The position numbers were made by a program, and so were the translations under genes. From assembly GCA_016177555.1 (NCBI GenBank), contig JACOVB010000222.1, positions 1 through 9,617 on the forward strand: a stretch of 9,617 nucleotides of DNA, given 5' to 3'. Shown here piece by piece: positions 1 to 5,960 of the stretch. Source of the DNA: Candidatus Rokuibacteriota bacterium. GTDB taxonomy: Bacteria; Methylomirabilota; Methylomirabilia; Rokubacteriales; CSP1-6. The number at the start of each line of letters is the position of its first letter. Position 1 is the stretch's first letter. Under the pieces are notes generated by a model. The model was not told where the DNA came from and ran no database searches. It was given only the letters and a program-made list of their open reading frames with translations.

Positions 1-774
1 CTGAACTACACCCAGGCCTACACCACCTACGGCGTCAAGGTGATCGTGAGCCCGGATGTCCCCAACAACGAAGGCGCCTTCCGCCCGCTCCGGATCATCG
101 CTCCCGAAGGCTCCATCCTGAACGCGCGGCACCCGGCGCCGGTGGCCGCGCGCCACGTGGTGGGCCACTTCCTCCCCCACGCGGTGGCGGGCGCCCTCGC
201 CCAGGCGCTCCCCGATCGCGTCATGGCCGAGGGCTCGGCCAACATCTGGGGGGTCCAGGTCGCCGGCAAGGACCTGAGCGGGGCGCCGTTCACGTACATC
301 TTCTTCACCTCCGGCGGGACCGGGGCCCGCGCGACGAAGGACGGGCTCTCGGCCACGGCCTTCCCCTCGGGCGTCCTCGGCACGCCCGTGGAGGTCATCG
401 AGTCCCTCTCCCCGCTCCTCGTCGAGAAGAAGGAGCTCAGGCCCGATTCCGGCGGCCGGGGAAAGTACCGGGGCGGCCTGGGGCAGACGATCGCGTTCAG
501 GGTCAGGACGCGCGAGCCGTTCGTCTGCTCGATCCTCTGCGACCGGACACGGACTGCCGCCCAGGGCTTCTTCGCGGCCGGCGCGGGCGCACCCGGCGAA
601 GTGTGGATCAATGGCGGGCGGCCGGACAATCCGAAGGCCGAGCAGATCCTCGGGCCCGAGACGCGCGTCGAGATCCGGCTGCCCGGGGGCGGCGGCTACG
701 GCGAGCCGGCGCAGCGGGATCCCGAGCTGGCCCGGCGCGATGCCGAGGCGGGCTACGTCACCCGCGCGCCTTGA
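1..774 (+). CDS. hyuB: Hydantoinase B / oxoprolinase family subunit, C-terminal part (5' end outside window)
   Basis: The reading frame is open from the first base and ends in TGA at 772-774, giving 257 residues; the N-terminal half lies upstream of the window. The family (hydantoinase B/oxoprolinase, partner of HyuA) performs ATP-dependent opening of cyclic amides such as N-methylhydantoin or 5-oxoproline in the cytoplasm; acetone carboxylase subunits are related. Family landmarks seen are the glycine-rich FTSGGTGARATKDG, the segment GTPVEVIE, RPDSGGRGKYRGGLGQ, and the typical ending GGGGYGEPAQRDPELARRD. Several are characteristic of the HyuB C-terminal region, so the family call is strong. 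The exact substrate cannot be told from sequence, and the catalytic partner HyuA is not visible (expected upstream). A Liv-type importer follows, which suggests a scavenging role for amino-acid-like substrates, but that link is inference. Its stop codon lies inside the promoter of the next gene. Confidence 0.9.
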   Translation: MNYTQAYTTYGVKVIVSPDVPNNEGAFRPLRIIAPEGSILNARHPAPVAARHVVGHFLPHAVAGALAQALPDRVMAEGSANIWGVQVAGKDLSGAPFTYIFFTSGGTGARATKDGLSATAFPSGVLGTPVEVIESLSPLLVEKKELRPDSGGRGKYRGGLGQTIAFRVRTREPFVCSILCDRTRTAAQGFFAAGAGAPGEVWINGGRPDNPKAEQILGPETRVEIRLPGGGGYGEPAQRDPELARRDAEAGYVTRAP

Positions 775-800
775 CATCTCCCTGCACCGGCCGATAGAAT
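771..800 (+). promoter_or_regulatory. Sigma-70-like promoter for the Liv substrate-binding protein gene
   Basis: A perfect -35 hexamer TTGACA (771-776) is followed after 18 bases by TAGAAT (795-800), a five-of-six match to TATAAT. Transcription would start near 807, leaving about a 35-nt leader that contains the AGGAGG ribosome site before the ATG at 842. The -35 box overlaps the TGA stop (772-774) of the preceding hydantoinase gene, so the receptor gene can be transcribed independently of it. Hexamers and spacing are read directly; activity is inferred. Confidence 0.65.
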
Positions 801-830
801 TCCCCCGCAAACCCCACGACACGTCTCACC

Positions 831-836
831 AGGAGG
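831..836 (+). promoter_or_regulatory. Shine-Dalgarno site of the Liv substrate-binding protein
   Basis: AGGAGG lies five bases upstream of the ATG at 842. It fixes the start: the same frame is open further upstream, but only this ATG has a strong ribosome site and is followed by a signal peptide. It is the strongest ribosome site in the window, consistent with high expression of a periplasmic receptor. Confidence 0.85.
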
Positions 837-841
837 TTCCC

Positions 842-2116
842 ATGAAACCGTTGCGGATCGCGTGCTCCCTCGTACTGCTGCTCGGGCTCGCAGCCGTTCC
901 CGCCACCGCCCAGCCCAAGGAGGTCGTCATCGGCGTCATCTACCCGATGTCGGGCCCGGCGGCCCAGGCCGGTGTGGACAACAAAGCCGTCTTCGAGCTG
1001 GCGCGCGACATCGCCAACGGGGAGGCGGACATCGCGTTCCCCTTCTACCAGCGGCTCAGAGGGATGCCGGGGCTCAAGGGCGCCAAGATCCGGCTGATCT
1101 TCACGGACCACCAGGGCAAGCCCGATGTGGGCCAGGCCGAGGCCGAGCGCCTCATCACCCAGGAGAAGGTCCACGCGCTGGTCGGCTCGTGGCACAGCGC
1201 CGTGACGGCGACGGCGAGCCAGGTCGCCGAGCGATTCGGGATCCCCTTCCTCAACCCCGAGTCCTCCTCCCCGGGACTGACCCGCCGCGGCTTCAAGTGG
1301 TTCTTCCGGACCTCCCCGCACGACGAACACTTCACCCAGGTCATGTTCGACTTCTTCCGGGACCTCGAGAAGAAGCGGGGGATGAAGCTCAAGACCCTGG
1401 GCATCACCTACGAGGACACGCTCTTCGGCGTGGACAGCGGCAAGGTGATGAGGGAGCTGGCGAAGAAGTACGGCTACGAGGTGACGGTGAAGATGGCCTA
1501 CCGCGCCAAGACCACAAACCTCGACGCCGAGGTGGGCAAGCTCAAGGCGGCCAACCCGGACGTGTTCCTCCCGACCTCGTACACCTCGGACGCGATCCTC
1601 TTCGTCAAGACGGCGAAGAACCTCGACTACAACCCGAAGCTCCTCCTCGCCCAGAACGCGGGCTGGACCGACCCCACCTTCGTCACCGAGATGGGCAAGG
1701 ACGTCGAGGGGCACATCACCCGGGCCCCGTTCGCGCTGGACATGGCTTCCAAGAAACCCATGATCCGCCAGGTCAACGAGGCCTTCAAGAAGCTGAAGGA
1801 CAACCCGGGCGGCCGCGACATCTCGGACGTGCCGGCCCGCGCCTTCACGGGCTTCATCACGCTCGCCGACGCCATCAACCGCGCGAAGAGCGTGAATCCC
1901 GAGGAGGTCCGCAAGGCGCTGGTGGCGACGAACATCCCGCCCGATCAGCTCATCATGCCGTGGAGCGGCGTCAAGTTCGACGAGAAGGGGCAGAACACGG
2001 GCGTGCGCGCCATCCTCCAGCAGGTGCAGAAGGGCGCCTACGCGACAATCTACCCCTTCGAGCTGGCGGCGGCCGACGTGACGTATCCGCTGGCGACCTG
2101 GAAGGATCGCAAGTAA
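842..2116 (+). CDS. Branched-chain amino acid (Liv/HAAT) type ABC transporter substrate-binding protein
   Basis: A 424-residue secreted receptor of the type I periplasmic binding fold (Peripla_BP_6/LivJ-like). Residues 1-23 form a classic signal peptide: basic MKPLR start, a hydrophobic core around SLVLLLGLAAV, and a likely signal peptidase I cut after ATA. No lipobox cysteine is seen, so it should be a free periplasmic protein rather than a lipoprotein. The mature part starts with the family hallmark VVIGVIYPMSGPAA. It continues with GQAEAERLITQEKVHALVG, the binding-cleft region FGIPFLNPES, the inter-domain segment LGITYEDTLFG and the late motif FTGFITLADAI. Length fits the family (about 380-430). 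It should deliver ligand to the LivHM permease encoded from 2443. It sits 326 bases upstream of those genes with its own promoter (771-800) and a hairpin after its stop, so receptor and permease are probably transcribed separately. The ligand is uncertain, because this family also binds amides, urea and aromatic acids. Confidence 0.92.
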   Translation: MKPLRIACSLVLLLGLAAVPATAQPKEVVIGVIYPMSGPAAQAGVDNKAVFELARDIANGEADIAFPFYQRLRGMPGLKGAKIRLIFTDHQGKPDVGQAEAERLITQEKVHALVGSWHSAVTATASQVAERFGIPFLNPESSSPGLTRRGFKWFFRTSPHDEHFTQVMFDFFRDLEKKRGMKLKTLGITYEDTLFGVDSGKVMRELAKKYGYEVTVKMAYRAKTTNLDAEVGKLKAANPDVFLPTSYTSDAILFVKTAKNLDYNPKLLLAQNAGWTDPTFVTEMGKDVEGHITRAPFALDMASKKPMIRQVNEAFKKLKDNPGGRDISDVPARAFTGFITLADAINRAKSVNPEEVRKALVATNIPPDQLIMPWSGVKFDEKGQNTGVRAILQQVQKGAYATIYPFELAAADVTYPLATWKDRK

Positions 2117-2121
2117 CTCCG

Positions 2122-2198
2122 GAGGGCGCCGGGGGCACGCCTCCTCGACCTCGATGCCTCGATACCCCACGGGTGTTGAAGGCGCCCCCGGTGCTCTC
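2122..2198 (+). terminator. Hairpin after the substrate-binding protein gene, possible terminator between convergent genes
   Basis: Bases 2122-2136 can pair with 2184-2198 over 15 bp with two G-U wobbles; the core is CCGGGGGC with GCCCCCGG. The enclosed 47 bases include a small inner hairpin (ACCC-CAC-GGGT). The structure begins five bases past the stop of the receptor gene and ends seven bases before the stop of the minus-strand sfsA remnant, the usual place for a shared terminator between convergent genes. There is no T-tract, so it may only stabilise the 3' end of the receptor mRNA or depend on Rho. The wobble pairs become mismatches on the other strand, so it should fold better in the + transcript. 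Confidence 0.45.
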
Positions 2199-2205
2199 GC
2201 TCCAC

Positions 2206-2416
2206 CTATAGCAGCAGCGGCAGGCGCCTCGCGGGGCGGAGGCCACGGCGCTCGACCCGGGCCGCATAGGGCAGCGCCTCCCCTCCCGCCTGCACGGCAG
2301 GCCTGAGCAGACTTCCGTACTCCGGGTCCACCTCGTCCCAGGGGTGGAAGCGCTGGTCGCGCTGCATCAGCGTCCCGGGGAAGCGTCCCGGGGAGGAGAG
2401 GCGCGGCGAATGGCAC
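2206..2416 (-). pseudogene. sfsA: Internally deleted sfsA (sugar fermentation stimulation / DNA-binding nuclease family) remnant
   Basis: Read on the minus strand, the last 53 codons, from about 2370 down to the TAG at 2206-2208, match the C-terminus of SfsA. Seen are RFHPWDEVDPEYGSLL, a following G-E-x-L-x-Y-x-A block, and the ending RRLPLLL. From memory, E. coli SfsA has RFSPAKHIDEKYAQLL, then GVEILAYKAEL and the ending SLPVTL. In a different frame, a GTG at 2416-2414 starts MPFAAPLLPGTL, which fits the SfsA N-terminus (MEFSPPLQRATL in E. coli). The roughly 165 central residues, which carry the conserved and catalytic core, are absent, and the two ends are out of frame. I therefore read it as a dead gene with an internal deletion. 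The junction coincides with a 13-bp tandem repeat. It lies opposite to all its neighbours, between the receptor and permease genes of one transporter. The C-terminal match is convincing; the N-terminal match is short and less certain. Confidence 0.72.
2369..2394. repeat. Perfect 13-bp tandem direct repeat at the sfsA deletion junction
   Basis: The 13-mer AGCGTCCCGGGGA occurs at 2369-2381 and again, with no gap, at 2382-2394. Thirteen is not a multiple of three, so the duplication shifts the minus-strand frame. It separates the N-terminal-like and C-terminal-like pieces of the sfsA remnant. It may be a slippage product or a scar of the deletion. Confidence 0.9.
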
Positions 2417-2428
2417 GGGGGAGCATGG

Positions 2429-2434
2429 TACAGT
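2429..2434 (+). promoter_or_regulatory. Candidate -10 element directly upstream of livH (possible leaderless start)
   Basis: TACAGT (four of six to TATAAT, with the key TA and final T) ends eight bases before the livH ATG at 2443, so transcription would begin at or just before the start codon. No Shine-Dalgarno sequence is present in the 20 bases upstream of that ATG, which fits a leaderless or near-leaderless mRNA. No clear -35 box is seen at the expected distance, so this remains weak evidence. Confidence 0.35.
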
Positions 2435-2442
2435 AGCCGCCG

Positions 2443-3309
2443 ATGACCGTCGAGGTGCTCCTCCAGGGAATCATCGGCGGGCTGCTCATGGGGTGCATCT
2501 ACGCCCTCATTGCCGCCGGGCTCTCCCTCATCTTCGGCCTCATGGAGATCGTGAACTTCGCCCACGGCGAGTTCCTCATGCTCGCCATGTTCTCCACCTT
2601 CTGGGCCTGGTCACTGTGGCGGCTCGACCCGCTGATCTCCCTGCCCCTCACGGTGGGGCTCCTCTTCCTCGCCGGCGTCGCCACCTATCACGGCATCATC
2701 CGCTGGATCCTCGGCGCGCCCATGCTGGCCCAGATCTTCGCCACCTTCGGCCTGGCGGTTTTCCTGCGCTCGGCCGCCCAGGCGCTCTGGGGGGCGGATT
2801 TCCAGCTCGTGAAGAACCCGCTGGTGCAGGGGCGCATCTCGCTCGGGGGACTGTTCATCGGCATGCCGCAGCTCGTGGCGAGCCTGGGGGCCCTCGTGGC
2901 CTTCGGCTTCCTCTACTGGTTCATCCGGAAAACGGAGACGGGGCTCGCGCTGCAGGCCACCGCCCAGGACAAGCAGGCGGCCTCGCTGATGGGCATCCAC
3001 ACGGAGCGGATGTTCGCGCTGGGCTGGGGGATCGGCGCGGCCTGCGTCGGGGTGGCGGGCGCCCTCCTCACAATCTTCTTCTACGTCTTCCCCGACGTGG
3101 GCGCGACCTTCTCGCTGCTGGCCTACGTGGCGGTGGCGCTGGGCGGCTTCGGCAACGTGCCGGGCACCCTCGCGGCGGGGGTGATCGTGGGGCTCGTGGA
3201 GGTGTTGGGGGGGCTCCTGATCGCCCCCGCGCTCAAGTACGTGGCGGTCTTCGTCATCTACCTGGTGGTCGTGCTCATGCGGCCCCAGGGCCTCTTCGGC
3301 CGCTTCTGA
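2443..3309 (+). CDS. livH: Branched-chain amino acid type ABC transporter permease, LivH
   Basis: A 288-residue inner-membrane permease of the LivH family (usual length about 285-300) with around eight hydrophobic segments. It forms the transmembrane channel together with LivM. Landmarks: the N-terminal GCIYALIAAGLSLIFGL, the highly conserved VNFAHGE at residues 37-43, and the cytoplasmic coupling-loop region ATAQDKQAASLMGI, which contacts the ATPases. It ends with VVLMRPQGLFGRF, the usual LivH tail. The ATG at 2443 gives the usual family N-terminus. No ribosome site precedes it, and a possible -10 element lies just upstream. It opens a four-gene block; its TGA overlaps the livM ATG by one base (TGATG at 3307-3311), implying translational coupling. 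Confidence 0.95.
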   Translation: MTVEVLLQGIIGGLLMGCIYALIAAGLSLIFGLMEIVNFAHGEFLMLAMFSTFWAWSLWRLDPLISLPLTVGLLFLAGVATYHGIIRWILGAPMLAQIFATFGLAVFLRSAAQALWGADFQLVKNPLVQGRISLGGLFIGMPQLVASLGALVAFGFLYWFIRKTETGLALQATAQDKQAASLMGIHTERMFALGWGIGAACVGVAGALLTIFFYVFPDVGATFSLLAYVAVALGGFGNVPGTLAAGVIVGLVEVLGGLLIAPALKYVAVFVIYLVVVLMRPQGLFGRF

Positions 3310-4271
3310 TGCGGAGCCCGCTCAAGCTCGCAGCCGGGCTCCTGGCGCTCGGCGCGCTGCTCGCCTTCCCGCTGGTCTTCACGCTCCCCTTCCCGCGCCA
3401 CGTGATGATCATGATCTTCCTCTACGCCATGCTGGCCCAGGCCTGGAACCTGCTGGCGGGCTACTGCGGCCAGATCTCCCTGGGCCACGCGGTGTTCTTC
3501 GGCACGGGCGCCTACACCTCCAGCGTGCTGGTCAAGGAGTTCGGGCTCACCCCGTGGATCGGGATGCTCGCGGGGGCGCTCGTGGCGGTCGCGCTCTCAC
3601 AGCTGATCGGCTACCCGGTGTTCCGGCTCCGCGGTCACTACTTCGCCATCGCCACCATCGCCGTGGGCGAGATCGTCCAGACGCTCATGATCAACTGGAA
3701 CTGGGTGGGCGGGGCCCGCGGTCTCTTCGTGCCCATCAAGCGCCCCGACTCCTTTCTCAACTTCCAGTTCCACGAGAGCAAGCAGACCTACTACTACATC
3801 GCGCTGGGCTTTCTCCTGCTGGCGCTCTGGATCACCCAGCGGATCACGCGCTCGCGGAGCGGCTACTACTTCCGCGCCATCCGCGAGGACCAGGACGCCG
3901 CGGCAAGCCTCGGCATCCCCGTCGCCCGCTACAAGCAGCGCGCCATGGCGCTCTCGGCGGGGCTCACCGCGCTGGGGGGGAGCTTCTACGCCCAGTACAT
4001 CCTCTTCATCGATCCCGAGTCGGTGCTGCCGCTCTCGCTCTCGATCCTGATCTGCCTCGTCGCGGTGCTGGGCGGCGTGGGCACGCTGTGGGGGCCGGTG
4101 ATCGGCGCCGCCATCCTGGTGCCGCTCAGCGAGGGGACGCGGATTTACCTCGGCGGCACAGGCAAGGCCATCGACCTCCTCGTCTTCGGCGCGCTCATCG
4201 TCCTGGTCTCCGTGATCCAGCCGGGCGGCATCATGGCGCTGGCCCAGCGCGGCCGCCGGCGCACGGGATAG
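3309..4271 (+). CDS. livM: Branched-chain amino acid type ABC transporter permease, LivM
   Basis: A 320-residue inner-membrane permease, second half of the transporter's channel. The N-terminus is a hydrophobic segment (residues about 7-26) with a short basic start. The family signature GQISLGH is at residues 54-60, followed by GTGAYTS. Further on are FRLRGHYFAIATIAVGEI, the coupling loop RAIREDQDAAASLGIPVARY and the glycine-rich VAVLGGVGTLWGPVIGA, all in LivM order. The ATG at 3309 overlaps the livH stop by one base; no ribosome site is visible, so it probably depends on translation of livH. Its TAG stop is directly followed by the livG ATG with no spacer. Length and motifs are ordinary for the family. 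Confidence 0.95.
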   Translation: MRSPLKLAAGLLALGALLAFPLVFTLPFPRHVMIMIFLYAMLAQAWNLLAGYCGQISLGHAVFFGTGAYTSSVLVKEFGLTPWIGMLAGALVAVALSQLIGYPVFRLRGHYFAIATIAVGEIVQTLMINWNWVGGARGLFVPIKRPDSFLNFQFHESKQTYYYIALGFLLLALWITQRITRSRSGYYFRAIREDQDAAASLGIPVARYKQRAMALSAGLTALGGSFYAQYILFIDPESVLPLSLSILICLVAVLGGVGTLWGPVIGAAILVPLSEGTRIYLGGTGKAIDLLVFGALIVLVSVIQPGGIMALAQRGRRRTG

Positions 4272-4997
4272 ATGAGCCTGCTCGAGGTGCGCGGCGTGAC
4301 GAAGCGCTTCGGCGGACTCACCGCCAACAAGGACGTCTCCTTCGACGTCGGGCCCGGGGAGCTGGTGGGCATCATCGGGCCGAATGGCGCCGGCAAGTCC
4401 ACGCTCTTCGACCTCATCACCGGTTTCCTGGCTCCCGACGCCGGGTCCGTGCTGCTCGACGGCCGGCCGGTCACGGGGATGCGTCCCGACCAGGTGAGCC
4501 GCCAGGGCGTTGCCCGCACCTTCCAGAAGCTGCGTCCCTTCGCCCATATGACGGCGCTCGAGAACGTGATGGTGGGCGCCTTCCAGCGGACGGCCGATCC
4601 GGCCGAGGCGCGCGAGCGGGCCATCAGCGGGCTGGGATCGGTGGGGCTCGCAGGCAAGGAAGACGCCCATGCCCGCGTCCTCTCCACGGGCCAGCGCAAG
4701 CGTCTGGAGCTGGCGCGGGCACTCGCCACGCGGCCGCGCCTCCTCCTCCTGGACGAGGTCACGGGCGGCGTGGACCAGGGAAGCATCCCCGGCCTCGTGG
4801 ATCTGGTCCGCCGGCTGCACGCCGAGGGCATGGCGCTCGTGGTGATCGAGCACAACATGCGCGTCATCATGGACATCTCCCAGCGCATCGTGGCACTGCA
4901 TCTGGGGGAGGTCATCGCGACGGGACCTCCGCAGGTGGTGGCGCGCGACCCGCGGGTCATCGAGGCGTACCTCGGGCAGGCCTACCACCGCGCGTGA
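4272..4997 (+). CDS. livG: Branched-chain amino acid type ABC transporter ATP-binding protein, LivG
   Basis: A 241-residue cytoplasmic ATPase that powers the LivHM channel as a heterodimer with LivF. In order: Walker A GPNGAGKST at residues 36-44, the Q-loop region ARTFQKLRPFAHMTALEN, the ABC signature LSTGQRKRLELARAL, Walker B LLLLDEV, and the switch histidine in VVIEHNM. The C-terminal tail GEVIATGPPQVVARDPRVIE is the LivG-type extension. Two details depart from the commonest form. The catalytic glutamate is followed by V rather than P, and the D-loop reads GGVDQGSIPG where AGLNPAE-like sequence is typical. The glutamate itself is kept, so activity is expected. The start directly abuts the livM stop. 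Length is slightly shorter than the usual 250-260. Confidence 0.94.
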   Translation: MSLLEVRGVTKRFGGLTANKDVSFDVGPGELVGIIGPNGAGKSTLFDLITGFLAPDAGSVLLDGRPVTGMRPDQVSRQGVARTFQKLRPFAHMTALENVMVGAFQRTADPAEARERAISGLGSVGLAGKEDAHARVLSTGQRKRLELARALATRPRLLLLDEVTGGVDQGSIPGLVDLVRRLHAEGMALVVIEHNMRVIMDISQRIVALHLGEVIATGPPQVVARDPRVIEAYLGQAYHRA

Positions 4998-5005
4998 GCC
5001 CTGGC

Positions 5006-5713
5006 ATGCTTGAGGCTCGCGGTCTCGACGTGCTGTACGGGGACTACCAGATCCTCTGGAACGCGCACTTCCGCGCGGACGCCGGCGAGGTGGTGGCCAT
5101 CCTCGGCCCCAACGGCGCGGGCAAGTCCACGCTCATGAACACGCTGTCCGGGCTGGTGCGGGCCCGGAACGGGGAGATCACCTTCAAGCAGCAGCCCATC
5201 GGCGGAATGCCGCCGCACCGCATCGTCGGGCTCGGGCTCGCGCATGTCCTGGAGCGACGCCGGCTCTTCCCCTACCTCACGGTCAGGGAGAACCTCATCC
5301 TGGGCGCCTACAATCGCTCTGCCCGCGCCCACCGCGAGCAGGGCCTGGCCGACGTCGAGGCGCTCTTCCCGTTTCTCCGGGCGCGGGCCGGGCAGCTGGC
5401 CCACACGCTCTCCGGGGGCGAACAGCAGATGGTGGCCATCGCGCGAGGCCTCATGGCGCGCCCCTCGCTGCTCATGATCGACGAGCCGTTCCTCGGCCTG
5501 GCGCCGCTCGTGGTGGAGCAGATCGCGGAAGTCATCGGCACCATCAACCGCGAGCGCGGCATCGCGGTGGTCTTCATCGAGCAGAACGTGGAGCTGGCAC
5601 TTCGTCTGGCGCACCGGGGCTACGTGCTCGAATCGGGGCGGACCATCCTCGAGGGACCCTCGAGTGCACTGCTCGGCTCGGCGGACGTGAAGCGGATTTT
5701 TCTCGGCCACTGA
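5006..5713 (+). CDS. livF: Branched-chain amino acid type ABC transporter ATP-binding protein, LivF
   Basis: A 235-residue cytoplasmic ATPase, partner of LivG. Seen in order are the LivF-type start LEARGLDVLYGDYQILW, Walker A GPNGAGKST at residues 34-42 and the LivF-specific stretch RRLFPYLTVRENL. Then follow the signature LSGGEQQMVAIARGL, Walker B LLMIDEP, the LivF hallmark FLGLAPLVVEQI, and the switch histidine position replaced by Q in VVFIEQNV, as is normal for LivF. The ATG at 5006 gives the usual family N-terminus. A GTG at 4994 in the same frame would add four residues and overlap the livG stop as GTGA, so it is a real alternative. The gene closes the liv block; a hairpin follows its stop by five bases. 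Confidence 0.94.
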   Translation: MLEARGLDVLYGDYQILWNAHFRADAGEVVAILGPNGAGKSTLMNTLSGLVRARNGEITFKQQPIGGMPPHRIVGLGLAHVLERRRLFPYLTVRENLILGAYNRSARAHREQGLADVEALFPFLRARAGQLAHTLSGGEQQMVAIARGLMARPSLLMIDEPFLGLAPLVVEQIAEVIGTINRERGIAVVFIEQNVELALRLAHRGYVLESGRTILEGPSSALLGSADVKRIFLGH

Positions 5714-5718
5714 CGCCT

Positions 5719-5745
5719 CCCCGCGAGGCAGGCGTGCTTGCGGGG
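5719..5745 (+). terminator. Hairpin after livF, likely end of the liv operon
   Basis: CCCCGCGAG (5719-5727) pairs with CTTGCGGGG (5737-5745) over nine base pairs with one G-U, around a nine-base loop. It begins five bases after the livF stop. No T-run follows, so termination may be Rho-assisted or incomplete. The distal arm overlaps the proposed -35 box of the next promoter. Confidence 0.5.
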
Positions 5746-5766
5746 CTCGACGCTGTGTATTAGAGT
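5738..5766 (+). promoter_or_regulatory. Candidate promoter for the small TM ORF / trx-trp unit
   Basis: TTGCGG (5738-5743) is spaced 17 bases from TAGAGT (5761-5766); each is a four-of-six match to the sigma-70 consensus. The -10 resembles the TAGAAT upstream of the receptor gene. Initiation near 5773 would leave only about eight bases before the ATG at 5781 and about 160 bases before the thioredoxin ATG. Nothing else between livF and trx looks like a promoter. Confidence 0.4.
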
Positions 5767-5780
5767 AGGTCTGCGATTTT

Positions 5781-5960
5781 ATGGAACGCTCGCCTGCCGT
5801 CCTCGAGCCCGGAGGTGTCTTCGTCGCCAGGGTCGCCGCGTTCCTCCCGAGCCTCCTCGCGGCCCTGCTCGTGTTCCTCGTCGGCTGGCCGCTGGCCAAG
5901 GCCGTGCAACATCATCATCCAAGGAGAGACGTCCCATGGCAGACAGCACGCTTCAGCTGA
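5781..5960 (+). CDS. Small single-helix membrane protein, possible truncated MscS-type conserved TM helix
   Basis: An ATG at 5781 opens 59 codons ending in TGA at 5958-5960. Residues about 15-42 form one strong hydrophobic segment containing FLPSLLAALLVFLVGWPLAK. The pattern FLPxLLAALLxxLVGW resembles the conserved TM helix repeat found next to mechanosensitive-channel (MscS-like) domains; this is a resemblance from memory, not a tested match. After the helix come three histidines and a basic tail. The tail overlaps the ribosome site and first 25 bases of trx in another frame, so the C-terminus is probably not conserved. No Shine-Dalgarno site precedes the ATG, but a candidate promoter ends about 14 bases upstream. 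It may be a genuine small membrane protein, a translated leader of trx, or the 5' stump of a larger channel gene lost when trx came next to it. Whether it is expressed is uncertain. Confidence 0.42.
   Translation: MERSPAVLEPGGVFVARVAAFLPSLLAALLVFLVGWPLAKAVQHHHPRRDVPWQTARFS
5921..5926 (+). promoter_or_regulatory. Shine-Dalgarno site of thioredoxin
   Basis: AAGGAG lies nine bases upstream of the ATG at 5936. It decides the thioredoxin start over earlier in-frame codons, because the protein from this ATG has the standard thioredoxin length and N-terminus. It lies inside the 3' part of the small membrane ORF. Confidence 0.8.

Noticed and set aside
2206..2370. sfsA remnant as a functional short protein
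   Set aside because: The C-terminal frame lacks the central conserved core of the family and has no ribosome site before its internal ATG, so an active protein is unlikely.
758..2416. Very long open frame on the minus strand opposite the substrate-binding protein gene
   Set aside because: It lies antisense to a clear, signal-peptide-bearing receptor gene and its translation is low-complexity Arg/Gly/Leu/Val-rich, as expected of GC-rich shadow frames. Only its first dozen codons are of interest, as the sfsA N-terminal piece.
3597..4988. 463-codon minus-strand open frame opposite livM and livG
   Set aside because: It is a shadow of two well-supported transporter genes, with biased His/Arg/Asp-rich composition and no recognisable domain.
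5910..5919. CATCATCATC triplet run
   Set aside because: Only three histidine codons in a row just before the trx ribosome site; too short to be a meaningful repeat or tag.
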